A DNA stretch of 64,000 bases from Thalassotalea fonticola (GCF_032911225.1 NZ_CP136600.1:4650001-4714000); one strand, 5' to 3'. Shown: positions 1 through 8,078, counted from the first letter of the stretch. Notes: generated by a model from the sequence alone, not told the origin. Program-made: numbers and translations.

Positions 1-749
1 ATACGTTCTTATACGCATCAGTAGCTAAAGGTTATAAAGCTGGTGGCTTTAACGGCGAAGGCATGGAGAAAGCTGAAGAAGCTATTATAGCTTTTGACCC
101 TGAAACTGCTTGGAACTATGAAGTAGGCTTTAAAACTCGCAGCTTTGCCGACAGACTACAAGTAAACGGTGCATTGTTCTTTACTGAATATACCGATATT
201 CAAACAACAGTTTGGGTTGAAACAGGTGAAACCACGCCTGACAATTTACAAGTATTTAACGGTACTGGTGAAGTATCCGGTTTAGAACTTGAAGTTGTTG
301 CCCTAGTAACAGAAGGCTTAAAAATAAGTGGCAGCTATGGCTTTATTGATTCAGAATTTACTGAAGATTTCGAAGTAGATGGTGAAAACCTTAAAGGCAA
401 TAAAATGCGCCGTACACCTGAAAATACGTTCAGCTTAAATGCTGTGTATGAGTGGGGCATGGGCGACTTTGCAGAAGCAAGTATCAGTGTTAGTTACCAA
501 TATCAAGATGAATACTTCTTCGATAACTCGAATGACCCACTTACACAAGTGGATTCAGAAACTAACGTTGATGCAGTATTTATGTTACGTAGCTGGGAAG
601 ACACTTGGTCAGTGCAAGTTTGGGCGAAAAACCTTACGGATGAGCTAAATGTTGCATCTACCACAGTTTATGCAGCTATGGATGATACAGTTTATAACTC
701 ATACAAAGCACCTAAAACAGTTGGTGTAACCTTTGGCTATAACTTTTAA
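1..749 (+). CDS. TonB-dependent receptor, C-terminal part (5' end outside window)
   Basis: The reading frame is open from the left edge (first full codon at base 3), so only the last ~248 residues are present. Residues near the start read YASVAKGYKAGGFNG, a typical strand of outer-membrane TonB-dependent receptor barrels. The rest alternates amphipathic beta strands and ends in VTFGYNF with a terminal aromatic residue, the usual outer-membrane C-terminal signal. The family imports siderophores, vitamins or oligomers across the outer membrane using TonB energy; the plug domain and TonB box lie outside, so the substrate cannot be inferred. A hairpin terminator follows. Confidence 0.9.
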   Translation, partial: TFLYASVAKGYKAGGFNGEGMEKAEEAIIAFDPETAWNYEVGFKTRSFADRLQVNGALFFTEYTDIQTTVWVETGETTPDNLQVFNGTGEVSGLELEVVALVTEGLKISGSYGFIDSEFTEDFEVDGENLKGNKMRRTPENTFSLNAVYEWGMGDFAEASISVSYQYQDEYFFDNSNDPLTQVDSETNVDAVFMLRSWEDTWSVQVWAKNLTDELNVASTTVYAAMDDTVYNSYKAPKTVGVTFGYNF

Positions 750-788
750 TTAAGCTACTCCCAAGTATTAATTAAGCATTTAAATTTG

Positions 789-820
789 GCCCTATTAACG
801 CTCGTTAGTAGGGCTTTATT
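789..820 (+). terminator. Rho-independent terminator after the TonB-dependent receptor
   Basis: Stem GCCCTATTAA (789-798) pairs with TTAGTAGGGC (805-814) with one G-T wobble, 6-nt loop, followed by TTTATTAATT. It lies 40 bases past the receptor stop codon. Confidence 0.65.
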
Positions 821-888
821 AATTCACGGATGAATTAACTTAGCATTGCCATGGATGACTTAAATTCTGTTATTTCAAGGAACATGTC

Positions 889-1320
889 ATGAAAATATTT
901 TCGAAACTCGGTAGTATCAAAATAGCATTGCTGTCATTAGCATTAGTATTTTCTACCCCTCAAGCATTCGCTGTTGCCGATCAAAGCGCAATATATACAA
1001 TAACCGTTTGGAAAATTCACCCTGGCAAACACGTTGAATTCATTAAATACATGAAAGAATGGGAAGAAGTATTTAAAGAGATTAACGAGCCGCCAATGAA
1101 GTGGTACCGTAAAATATCTGGTGACAGTTATGACTTTGTCAGCATTAGCCCACCATTTAATTATGAAACTGAAAAAGCTATGGAAGCAGCCGGCAAAAAG
1201 CGCGGTTTGCCAATAGGGTATAACTATACATTAAAGCTTAATGAATTTGCCGACGCATACACCAGCACTATTGTTGAGGGACCACAGTCGATGGCTGATT
1301 TACTCAACCAAATTGAATAG
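889..1320 (+). CDS. Small secreted protein of unknown function
   Basis: Encodes 143 residues with a clear Sec signal peptide (positively charged start, hydrophobic core around residues 10-22, probable cleavage after PQAFA near residue 28). The mature part (YTITVWKIHPGKHVEFIKYM...) has the strand-helix pattern of a small ferredoxin-like or dimeric alpha-beta-barrel protein, but I cannot name a family. AAGGAAC upstream of the ATG is a plausible ribosome site. It follows the receptor after a terminator, so it is probably a separate transcription unit. Function unknown. Confidence 0.7.
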   Translation: MKIFSKLGSIKIALLSLALVFSTPQAFAVADQSAIYTITVWKIHPGKHVEFIKYMKEWEEVFKEINEPPMKWYRKISGDSYDFVSISPPFNYETEKAMEAAGKKRGLPIGYNYTLKLNEFADAYTSTIVEGPQSMADLLNQIE

Positions 1321-1379
1321 CTGATTTTCAGCAGTCACAATTTACCAATAAGAAATCAACAATATAATAGAAAAATGAC

Positions 1380-1399
1380 ATTCCCGCGCAAGCGGGAAT
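1380..1399. repeat. REP-like palindrome
   Basis: ATTCCCGC (1380-1387), GCAA loop, GCGGGAAT (1392-1399): a perfect 8-bp stem. A near copy with one wobble sits at 43051-43070, so this looks like a dispersed intergenic palindrome. Confidence 0.6.
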
Positions 1400-1465
1400 T
1401 CATTAGTTAGGCAGATTGTGCCAACCATCTACTGTCACAAAAATAGAAATAACACGCTGCCTTCC

Positions 1466-1490
1466 CGATGAAAACCAGGATCTCCTGAAG
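1466..1490. repeat. 25-bp dispersed repeat, copy 1
   Basis: Begins CGATGAAAAC and ends GGATCTCCTGAAG. It matches 3524-3548 at 23 of 25 positions in the same orientation; both copies are intergenic. Confidence 0.55.
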
Positions 1491-1667
1491 ATTACTGATT
1501 ATAGAAAAGTCGAATACACAACTCAAACACCACTACCTCAAAAGAACTGAGAGTCAACAGCGGATATCACAACGTATTTTACCTTACACTGGATAGTTTG
1601 TGTCGAATTCGCCTCATTTATTTTCATCAACTAAACTTAAGTTTTGCATTATTTAGTGAGGTCTAAA

Positions 1668-2300
1668 ATGGCTAAGCACAATATTTCACGTCGATACTTT
1701 TTAAGCGCATCAGCAGCCGTGGCGTCATTATTTTCCACGAGCCTAATTGCTAAAGAAATTCAACCTACAGCTAAACAACAAGAGGGGCCTTTCTTTCCCA
1801 AGCATAAGCAAGCTGATAAAAATGCAAATATGAATCAAGTTGATGGCAATAACGGGCATGCCAAGGGAGAAGTGATCACTATATTAGGAAGGATCACTGA
1901 TACTGAAGGTTCACCAGTTGTTGGGGCTATAATTGATATTTGGCAAGCCGATAAAAATGGCAGATACTTGCATGATGACGCTCCTAAGTCCTCGCCGATT
2001 GATCCCAATTTTCAGTATTGGGCTCAATTAAAAACCGATTCGGATGGAACGTATAGTGTAAAAACAATTAAACCGGGCAAATACCCCGCAATGGGAAATT
2101 GGGTGAGACCACCACATATTCATTTTAAAATTGCGCGTAGGGGATTGAGAGAACTTACCACACAAATGTATTTTGCCAATGAATCTCTAAATGAAATTGA
2201 CAAGCTCTACTTAGAAACCCCCGAAAAACAACGAGCTTCTATTGTTGTAGATTTCAAAGAAGGCAAAGGGTTATTTAATATTATTTTGGAAAAGGTCTGA
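1668..2300 (+). CDS. Tat-exported intradiol ring-cleavage dioxygenase
   Basis: The family cleaves catechol-type rings between the two hydroxyls using non-haem Fe(III). The start at 1668 is preferred over an ATG at 1644 because GTGAGG precedes it and because it puts the twin-arginine signal SRRYFL at residues 7-12 of the 210-residue product, followed by a hydrophobic stretch, indicating periplasmic export. All four expected iron ligands are visible: Tyr100 (NGRYLH), Tyr139 (GKYP), His150 and His152 (RPPHIHF), with the conserved Arg147. The N-terminal EGPFFP is typical of this group. It is shorter than cytosolic protocatechuate 3,4-dioxygenase subunits. No partner genes adjoin it, so the substrate is unknown; a free-standing extracytoplasmic dioxygenase of lignin- or humic-type phenols is possible. 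Confidence 0.88.
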   Translation: MAKHNISRRYFLSASAAVASLFSTSLIAKEIQPTAKQQEGPFFPKHKQADKNANMNQVDGNNGHAKGEVITILGRITDTEGSPVVGAIIDIWQADKNGRYLHDDAPKSSPIDPNFQYWAQLKTDSDGTYSVKTIKPGKYPAMGNWVRPPHIHFKIARRGLRELTTQMYFANESLNEIDKLYLETPEKQRASIVVDFKEGKGLFNIILEKV

Positions 2301-2446
2301 AGTTATTTTCTAATAAAAATATTTAATATTAATAGTTGGTTAAATCATTCGCAGCTAGGGTTTATGAATTAGAAACAATCTTACCTTTCAGTAAAATAAA
2401 AAAGGCAAAGGTCATAACTATTTTGCTCATATATTAATTAGTTCGC

Positions 2447-3292
2447 TTATTTTGAAATAGGCAAGGATTCATCTGATCCCCATTCTGCCCAAGAACCATC
2501 GTACAAACTGACGTTATTAAAATCAGCAATAATCGCCGCAACGAGTACTATGCAAGCAGTAATACCTGAGCCACAGGAGAAAATAATAGCAGAGTCACTA
2601 CTACATCCAAGTTTCTCAAAGAGACCTTTAAGATCATCTGCTGCTTTATACTGAGTTGACTCTAAAACCAAACCAAATGGCAAATTTTTTGATTTTGGAA
2701 TATGACCAGATCTAACACCTGCTCGTGGTTCAGCTACGACACCTAAAAACCTTTGTTCTGCACGTACGTCAATCACTATCGAGTTTTCTGTTTCAATATT
2801 CAAGAGCAACATGTCACTGGTGGTAATAGCTGCTGTATTACAATCTAGCTCACTATTTAAATCGCCGAAGTCTTGGGGTAATAAATGGTGTTTATCATCT
2901 ATTGGACGTCCTTCTGCTATCCATTTCGGTAAGCCACCATCAAGAATAAAGACGTTCTCAAACCCCAACGATATAAATATCCACCATGCCCGTGGAGCCG
3001 AATAAATACCTTGGTCATCGTAAAGGATCAAAGTGCTTTGTAAGTTGAAACCAAGTTGTACTGAAAGTCTCTGAACTTGCTCTCCTGACGGGAAAGTATG
3101 AATTGCACTAGAATTTAAATCAGATAAGTCATTCTCAATGCTAACTTTATAGCTATTTGGGATGGTAAACAACTGCTCATAGATTATTGGCTGCTTACCA
3201 ATTACCTTTGACATACTTACATCAAGGATGAATAGATCGCAGCACTCCAAATGAGAGTTAAGCCAATCTGTAGAAACGAGAGGGGAATTCAT
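2447..3292 (-). CDS. sseA: 3-mercaptopyruvate/thiosulfate sulfurtransferase (tandem rhodanese)
   Basis: 281 residues, the length of E. coli SseA. Two rhodanese domains occupy about residues 8-130 and 160-278. The C-terminal domain carries the catalytic loop CGSGITA at 240-246 (Cys240), the 3-mercaptopyruvate sulfurtransferase type of loop. The N-terminal domain has the non-catalytic loop YDDQGIYSAPRAWW. It transfers sulfane sulfur from 3-mercaptopyruvate to thiols or cyanide in the cytoplasm. The start is supported by AGGAG about 5 bases upstream on the minus strand. It is monocistronic; a perfect 11-bp inverted repeat lies just upstream. Confidence 0.88.
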   Translation of the reverse strand: MNSPLVSTDWLNSHLECCDLFILDVSMSKVIGKQPIIYEQLFTIPNSYKVSIENDLSDLNSSAIHTFPSGEQVQRLSVQLGFNLQSTLILYDDQGIYSAPRAWWIFISLGFENVFILDGGLPKWIAEGRPIDDKHHLLPQDFGDLNSELDCNTAAITTSDMLLLNIETENSIVIDVRAEQRFLGVVAEPRAGVRSGHIPKSKNLPFGLVLESTQYKAADDLKGLFEKLGCSSDSAIIFSCGSGITACIVLVAAIIADFNNVSLYDGSWAEWGSDESLPISK

Positions 3293-3330
3293 ATTGTCTC
3301 CTTGTTAACTAACAATTTATTATAATTCAA

Positions 3331-3368
3331 ATTACGTAAAAGCCCTAGCGCCAGTGGTTTTACGTAAT
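3331..3368. promoter_or_regulatory. 11-bp perfect inverted repeat upstream of sseA
   Basis: ATTACGTAAAA (3331-3341) and TTTTACGTAAT (3358-3368) with a 16-base spacer, 39-76 bases upstream of the sulfurtransferase start. There is no T-run, so an operator or cruciform is more likely than a terminator. Confidence 0.45.
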
Positions 3369-3414
3369 TATCACATGCTGAGTGCTAGTGATATGTAGTC
3401 ACCCCATTTGTAAA

Positions 3415-3460
3415 AAATATACTCTGATTTTTAAGTAAAATATACTCTGATTTTTAAGTA
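3415..3460. repeat. Tandem direct repeat, 2 x 23 bp
   Basis: Two identical adjacent 23-bp units (3415-3437 and 3438-3460), each beginning AAATATACTCTG and ending TTTTTAAGTA. Confidence 0.85.
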
Positions 3461-3523
3461 GAGACTGTTGCATTTATGTCAATATGAAGTTGTCAGAAAA
3501 TGATAAAAAAAACATCATCTTCA

Positions 3524-3548
3524 CGATGAAAATCGGGATCTCCTGAAG
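3524..3548. repeat. 25-bp dispersed repeat, copy 2
   Basis: Second copy of the block at 1466-1490, differing at two positions. Confidence 0.55.
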
Positions 3549-3663
3549 TGTATTGTGGGAGATGAAAGTACCCGCAGCAAACAGTCGTTATATCTTCAAA
3601 TAATTCTTTCTTTAGCATAATCACAATTTTGTTCGATTTTACAAAATATGAACTTAACACGGT

Positions 3664-3744
3664 TATTGTCGACAATGTTTGAGTTTGTATTACTATTACG
3701 TTGTCACTTAAGGTTTTGTTATGTATTATTGTCGACAATGTTTG
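3664..3744. promoter_or_regulatory. Pair of identical palindromic operator-like sites
   Basis: The 12-bp palindrome ATTGTCGACAAT occurs at 3665-3676 and 3728-3739, each inside an 18-bp direct repeat (3664-3681, 3727-3744), 63 bp apart and immediately ahead of the membrane-protein gene at 3761. TTGT-NN-ACAA fits the general half-site pattern of FCD-type GntR regulators. A further TTGTCGACAA at 4148-4157 lies inside the gene. Confidence 0.5.
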
Positions 3745-3760
3745 CGAGGAGATATTTGGA

Positions 3761-4447
3761 ATGTGGTACGATTTATTTGGTGCAATGAATACAATATTTA
3801 TTTTTGTTAGTTTATATGGCGTTTTTTTACAGCTTAATAAAGTCTGGTTGAGAAAGAGAAGCAATGAACCTAAAGTTACTCTCATTTTGTCTCAAAACCA
3901 GTTCACAATGAGTTTTCTAGCTTATTTTTCATTCTTTATATATGGGTATAGCATTGATCCTTTTAATCATTATATAGTTTGGCCGAGGCTTATCGCCTCA
4001 GTATTGGTTACACTAATATTGTTTGAAATGTGGCAAGATAGAAAGTCCAAAACCTCATTCTTTTGTGTTTTATTTGTTGGATTGAGCTTTATTGGCGGCG
4101 TTATAGGGCTTGTTTTCAATGATACATTTTCAAGCCAGAGTAAGAATTTGTCGACAATTTTAATTGTGGCAATCACTGCTTTATTAGCTCAAGGATACGT
4201 ACATCAAATAAAGCTAATCATTAATTCTGGAAAGACTGGAGCTATAGATATAAGGATGAGTCAGTTTATTCTTATGATGGACATATCCACTATAGCTTTT
4301 GCTGTTTCTATGGGAGTTAGTGAAGGTTGGCCTCTAATAGTTCTTGCCGTTGTTAGTGGTATGACTAAATTAGTTATTATGTATCTATTCCGTTGGGTTC
4401 GCCTTAGCCCTAAAGCCGAATATCGTCGATTAAATTTAAAATGCTGA
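3761..4447 (+). CDS. Unknown multi-pass membrane protein
   Basis: The start at 3761 is chosen because GAGGAG lies 9 bases upstream; an in-frame ATG at 3701 would put operator-like palindromes inside the gene. The 228-residue product has about seven hydrophobic segments. The first (FIFVSLYGVFLQLNKVW) resembles the start of a PQ-loop repeat, but the Pro-Gln pair is missing and I would not assign that family firmly. The tail RLSPKAEYRRLNLKC is basic and probably cytoplasmic. Function unknown. Confidence 0.65.
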   Translation: MWYDLFGAMNTIFIFVSLYGVFLQLNKVWLRKRSNEPKVTLILSQNQFTMSFLAYFSFFIYGYSIDPFNHYIVWPRLIASVLVTLILFEMWQDRKSKTSFFCVLFVGLSFIGGVIGLVFNDTFSSQSKNLSTILIVAITALLAQGYVHQIKLIINSGKTGAIDIRMSQFILMMDISTIAFAVSMGVSEGWPLIVLAVVSGMTKLVIMYLFRWVRLSPKAEYRRLNLKC

Positions 4448-4968
4448 GCGGCCGATAATCGCTCAAATAGGTATTTGGAAACTTTAATCATATTGTAAAT
4501 ATACAATATGATGTTATTGTAAAATCACAAGTTTTTAGTTGTCGCAACCGACCGACGGCTTTGAGTGAATCAGCGATTGGAAATTAATAATCCCCTCAAA
4601 AATATCGGGTTAATAATAAATGACATTTAAGAAGTATATTAGACCGGTAAACTTAGGTTTAAGACTAAGTTAGAGCAAGCAGTATTAGAATTTATCTCAG
4701 GTTTTATATGTGCAATATTTTCTTATATTGGTTATGAAGCTGACTTAGCAATATTATGTTATCCAACAGCATTGGTTGCATTAATATGCGTTATATTGTC
4801 ATTGTATAATCTTTATGAATTAGTTCAATATTGGCTTAACAAATCGCCTAGCAAGGTCTAATTCAGGGCTAAAACATTTTTGATGAGTATTAGATATGCC
4901 AGCTTAGTGAGCAGCAAACGTTGCCCAATTAATACTAATAAGATTAACTAAACACAGTATAAGTAGTT
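4448..4968. other. Intergenic region containing a decayed small ORF
   Basis: Apart from the frameshifted ORF at 4620-4861 I see only AT-rich sequence and no clear terminator or promoter. Confidence 0.5.
4620..4861 (+). pseudogene. Frameshifted small membrane-protein ORF
   Basis: ATG at 4620 opens MTFKKYIRPVNLG... and hits a stop at 4671-4673. A shifted frame, open before that stop (from about 4626), runs to a stop at 4859-4861. It reads LEQAVLEFISGF, then a hydrophobic segment ending ALVALICVILSLYNLYELVQ. Neither frame has both a start and the hydrophobic part, so one indel near 4655-4670 would give an intact protein of about 80 residues with two membrane segments. It could instead be chance AT-rich sequence or a sequencing error. 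Confidence 0.4.
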
Positions 4969-6279
4969 ATGAACAAATTTATGATACCAGTAGCCGTAAT
5001 GCTTTTTAAAAGCGTACTTATAATTTTAGGGATATCGATACTTCTATCTCCTTCGACACTTCTGGCAAAAAATAATGTAAGAGCTCCAAATATTGTATTA
5101 ATTGTTGCTGACTATATGGGGTATTCTGATATAGAGCCCTATGGTTCAAATGACATAAAAACTCCCTCGCTCAATACACTGGCTTCGCATGGGCTTCTAT
5201 TTTCAAATCATTATTCAGCTGCCTCTTCTTGTATCCCTTCTCGCGCATCTTTAATGAGTGGGAAGTACCCAGCAAAAGTACTAGAAGGCTTTAAACTGGG
5301 AAGAGGAAGAGGTTTACACGCAAAAAATAACAATTTACTTAATGGACTAATTACTAGTGGATACGAAACAGCGTTAATCGGCAAGTGGCACCTTGGCGCA
5401 GAGAAAAACTTTAGGCCAAATGATCATGGTTTCGATTATTTTTTTGGATTCAATTCGTGGACATTAGGATACCATACTCACCTTACCTCAGATGGTGACC
5501 CTGGCCTGTTTAGAAACAAAGAGCCAGTAATTGAAAATGGATACCTGACAGATATTTTTACTGACGAGGCCGTACAGTTCATCGACAAAAGTGCAGATGA
5601 TCCTTTCTTTCTTTATCTTTCCTATAATGCCGGCTTACCACCTTATCAAGCGCCTGACTTACCAAAGCCTGAGTGGGATTCAGGTTGGGATGCAAATGAC
5701 GCTAGTAGGGCTGACTATATTGCAATGATAGAAAGGATGGATCAAGGAATAGGAAAGGTGCTAAGTAAACTTAGCGAGCATGAATTTGAAGAAAATACGC
5801 TTGTGATTTTCACTTATGATCATGGAGGTCGTCACCTCGTTGACTCGGGACCACTGTTTCATGGCTTCGGAACGTTGTGGGAGGGAGGGATTCGTGTCCC
5901 TTTAATAATTCGTTGGCCAAACAAAGTGAAAAAACAAGGTGTGTTTAATACGCCTACAATCGCTATGGACCTTACCGCTACAATACTTGACGCCGTACAA
6001 GCCAATAATGCCATTGACTCTTTAGATGGAACAAGTTTATTAAATATTATCGAGGAATCGGATAAATTTGAAAATCGAAATCTATATTGGCGAGATGGAA
6101 AAATGAAAGCGATCCGTAAGAATAATTGGAAGTATGTGATGGACGGGTATTCACAATTACTTTTCAATCTAGAAGCTGACATCAGTGAAAGAAACAACGT
6201 GTTTCATAAGAATCCCAAAAAAGTTAATGAACTTAGGCAAAAGTTAGCAGACTGGGAGAATGACTTAGATGAACATTAA
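4969..6279 (+). CDS. Sulfatase-family protein with substituted active-site residues
   Basis: 436 residues with an N-terminal hydrophobic export signal (about residues 10-33, cleavage near LLAKN). The alkaline-phosphatase-fold sulfatase domain starts at PNIVLIVADYMGYSD. The formylglycine motif C-x-P-S-R is intact at 88-92 (Cys88), as is the GKWHLG motif. Other positions differ from the S1 consensus: the usual Asp-Asp metal pair is Asp48-Tyr49, the A-P-H-x-P histidine motif reads AGLPPYQAP, the second metal motif reads YDHGG, and the lysine usually before GTLWEGG is Phe. It may be a divergent or impaired sulfatase, or one with an altered substrate. No sulfatase-maturing enzyme is in the window. 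Confidence 0.82.
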   Translation: MNKFMIPVAVMLFKSVLIILGISILLSPSTLLAKNNVRAPNIVLIVADYMGYSDIEPYGSNDIKTPSLNTLASHGLLFSNHYSAASSCIPSRASLMSGKYPAKVLEGFKLGRGRGLHAKNNNLLNGLITSGYETALIGKWHLGAEKNFRPNDHGFDYFFGFNSWTLGYHTHLTSDGDPGLFRNKEPVIENGYLTDIFTDEAVQFIDKSADDPFFLYLSYNAGLPPYQAPDLPKPEWDSGWDANDASRADYIAMIERMDQGIGKVLSKLSEHEFEENTLVIFTYDHGGRHLVDSGPLFHGFGTLWEGGIRVPLIIRWPNKVKKQGVFNTPTIAMDLTATILDAVQANNAIDSLDGTSLLNIIEESDKFENRNLYWRDGKMKAIRKNNWKYVMDGYSQLLFNLEADISERNNVFHKNPKKVNELRQKLADWENDLDEH

Positions 6280-6425
6280 TATAATGGTCCAACTATAAGT
6301 AACTCAAACTGAACAAAACAGTTGGTTAGTAATAGTTCTGCGATGTTTTATTCACTACTTGTTAGTCCCTTAATGGACCATTAGCGAATGGTGAATGCAA
6401 CGCTATCCATACAGTAGTTTAAGAG

Positions 6426-6495
6426 GTCCCTATATTATTGTGGAAAAAGTGCTCTTGTTCTGCTTTTTATGGTGTTGTGAAATAGGGACTTTTTT
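6426..6495 (+). terminator. Possible long-loop terminator
   Basis: GTCCCTAT (6426-6433) pairs perfectly with ATAGGGAC (6482-6489), followed directly by a T-run (6490-6495). The 48-nt loop is unusually long for a simple terminator. Confidence 0.35.
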
Positions 6496-6531
6496 GCAAA
6501 TGGAAAGCCTTAGAGCGAATAACGTCAGGTT

Positions 6532-6561
6532 AAAAATATAAAAATATAAAAATATAAAAAT
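6532..6561. repeat. AT-rich tandem repeat, 8-bp unit
   Basis: Three perfect AAAAATAT units (6532-6555) and a partial fourth (6556-6561). Confidence 0.85.
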
Positions 6562-6601
6562 CATCTCAAATTAAATATTTCTAACCCATTAACTTAGCCT
6601 A

Positions 6602-7159
6602 TTAGATATTTCTGATATCAGAATGACATTGATAATTTGAATCAACGTTGTCTGGATAATCAATACGCATTTGGTCGTAATCAACATTGTCAAAACTGGC
6701 ATCAATCGTATCGGTAAAGTCTTCAGCTTTAGCACCGATTAAACTGCCTTGCTCACCCAAAGCATCAAAATCATGCTGATGTTCATCCATCAACTTGTCT
6801 AGTTTGGCAACTACTTGTTCTTGTTGCTTCAAGTAGCTCTTATCAATATAAAGAGTGTCATCATTATCTTGAATTGCGAGCGATGTTAACTCTTCAATTT
6901 GCTCAGTATATTCTTGCAATTGTTGTTCAATGGCTTGAATAGGCTGCTCTAAGGCATGCATTTTTTGCTCTTCTGCTTGTAACGCTTGATACGCTTCTAC
7001 TTGTTCTGTATTCATTGCGTATTTTGCCACTACGTCACAGCCTTTCAATAAAGTAATGGTGTAATCAGTGTTTGTACTACTTGCTTGACTAGCAAACGCA
7101 GCTCCAATTAGTAAGCAAGATGAAATGGTGGCGAACTTGAATGTTTTTTGAAATGTCAT
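6602..7159 (-). CDS. Secreted coiled-coil protein of unknown function
   Basis: 185 residues. A Sec signal peptide (hydrophobic FATISSCLLIGAAFA) with cleavage near ASQA-SS around residue 27 is clear. Residues ~50-130 are rich in Gln, Glu and Leu with heptad spacing (ALQAEEQKMHALEQPIQAIE), predicting a coiled coil. The acidic tail has many Asp. One Cys lies in the N-terminal mature region (KGCDVV) and one near the end (YQCHSD), so a disulfide is possible. It is probably periplasmic. No family recognised. Confidence 0.7.
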   Translation of the reverse strand: MTFQKTFKFATISSCLLIGAAFASQASSTNTDYTITLLKGCDVVAKYAMNTEQVEAYQALQAEEQKMHALEQPIQAIEQQLQEYTEQIEELTSLAIQDNDDTLYIDKSYLKQQEQVVAKLDKLMDEHQHDFDALGEQGSLIGAKAEDFTDTIDASFDNVDYDQMRIDYPDNVDSNYQCHSDIRNI

Positions 7160-7490
7160 GGTAACCCCTAGTTATGTACCAAGTTGCTTATATATCTGCT
7201 CATTTTTAATGGTTAAAACGAATAACTACTGCGTTATTAAATTTATAAGTACTAAAGCATGGATGCTGCAGGTAGAGCGACGCAGGATGCCAAAGCCGAG
7301 AATAACTACTTACTAAATTTTATGCCTTGTATTTATCCGTTTTTCCTGATGAAAAAGTAGATCACATACATCATCAAATTGGTAATATCGATTTTATTTA
7401 AATTCAATAACTAGTAAGTCGAGGTGATTGCAAAAAAAGTTTAAATTTTTTTAATTTAATTTAAACTTTTATGCATTACTGGTGGGAAAA
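7160..7490. other. Intergenic region with a dispersed repeat and a minus-strand terminator
   Basis: Around 7257-7310 it carries a G-rich block containing TAGAGCGACGCAGG (7273-7286), which has a 12/14 counterpart at 39255-39268 in another intergenic gap. The AT-rich hairpin at 7432-7466 ends the upstream minus-strand gene. Confidence 0.5.
7432..7466 (-). terminator. Terminator of the 7491-8021 gene
   Basis: On the minus strand GTTTAAATT pairs with AATTTAAAC (7439-7447 and 7458-7466), followed by a run of seven T. It lies 25 bases past the stop codon. Confidence 0.6.
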
Positions 7491-8021
7491 TTAATGAGTT
7501 TCTAGTGGCTTGTATGAAAGCCCCATATAGGCTTGGCCCTTCCAAGAATCTAACACAAAGCTGATATTTGCGTTGTCGTTTTTCCATTCACTGTTTAATT
7601 TATAATCGCCTTTTGAGGTTGATTGACAAAGTTGTTCAACGTTTACTGTGGCTAAATCTACTTTGTTATTAGTTACTATTTTCGCGACGCCGTATTGCTT
7701 TTCAACTTCAGCTTTTACTTCTTCGTATGCGCTGACACAATTAGTAGCCTCTGCGCTAAAGCCTTTGTAGTATAAAACGTTAACTAATTTCCCATCATTA
7801 TTGAACAAGTATTCTTTATGGAATTCAATGTCAAATAAATGGCTTTCATACGTTATACGCGTTGGTATTTCATCGTCGGGTTTGGTTGTATGACTTTGCT
7901 TTACTTCACTGTAACTTTGGCTCCAGTCTATCGCGTCTAATTTTGAGTTACCCGTAGCATTTACATTTGCTATATAAGCTAGTGAAAGTAATAAAAGGGG
8001 TAAGAGATTTAATGGTTTCAT
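7491..8021 (-). CDS. Secreted hypothetical protein
   Basis: 176 residues with a Sec signal peptide (LNLLPLLLLSLAYIANVNA, cleavage around residue 22). The mature protein has two Cys (NCVSAYEEV, EQLCQSTSK) that could form a disulfide, and mixed strand/helix composition. No motif recognised. It lies downstream of the LysR gene but is separated from it by a strong terminator and has its own upstream palindromes (8079-8122), so it is an independent unit. Confidence 0.65.
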   Translation of the reverse strand: MKPLNLLPLLLLSLAYIANVNATGNSKLDAIDWSQSYSEVKQSHTTKPDDEIPTRITYESHLFDIEFHKEYLFNNDGKLVNVLYYKGFSAEATNCVSAYEEVKAEVEKQYGVAKIVTNNKVDLATVNVEQLCQSTSKGDYKLNSEWKNDNANISFVLDSWKGQAYMGLSYKPLETH

Positions 8022-8078
8022 AGTAATACCTTTAACGAGTGGGTTACTTAGATGGTGCCAGATACCATAGATAAAGTC

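Larger units (their letters stand above)
1321..1667. other. Gene-free intergenic stretch with a REP-like palindrome and a dispersed-repeat fragment
   Basis: No convincing coding frame. It contains a perfect 8-bp hairpin at 1380-1399 and a 25-bp block at 1466-1490 that recurs at 3524-3548. The promoter of the downstream dioxygenase should lie in its last 100 bases, but I see no strong consensus. Confidence 0.6.
3293..3760. other. Intergenic region rich in inverted and direct repeats
   Basis: Between divergent genes. It holds an 11-bp inverted repeat (3331-3368), two tandem 23-bp units (3415-3460), a dispersed 25-bp block (3524-3548) and two identical TTGTCGACAA operator-like palindromes (3665-3676, 3728-3739). 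I see no credible coding frame. Confidence 0.65.
6280..6601. other. Intergenic region with long-loop hairpin and AT tandem repeat
   Basis: Between convergent genes. It contains a possible terminator (6426-6495) and an 8-bp tandem repeat (6532-6561). No coding frame is visible. Confidence 0.55.

Noticed and set aside
3415..3460. CRISPR-like repeat pair
   Set aside because: The two 23-bp units are directly adjacent with no spacer, so this is a simple tandem duplication.
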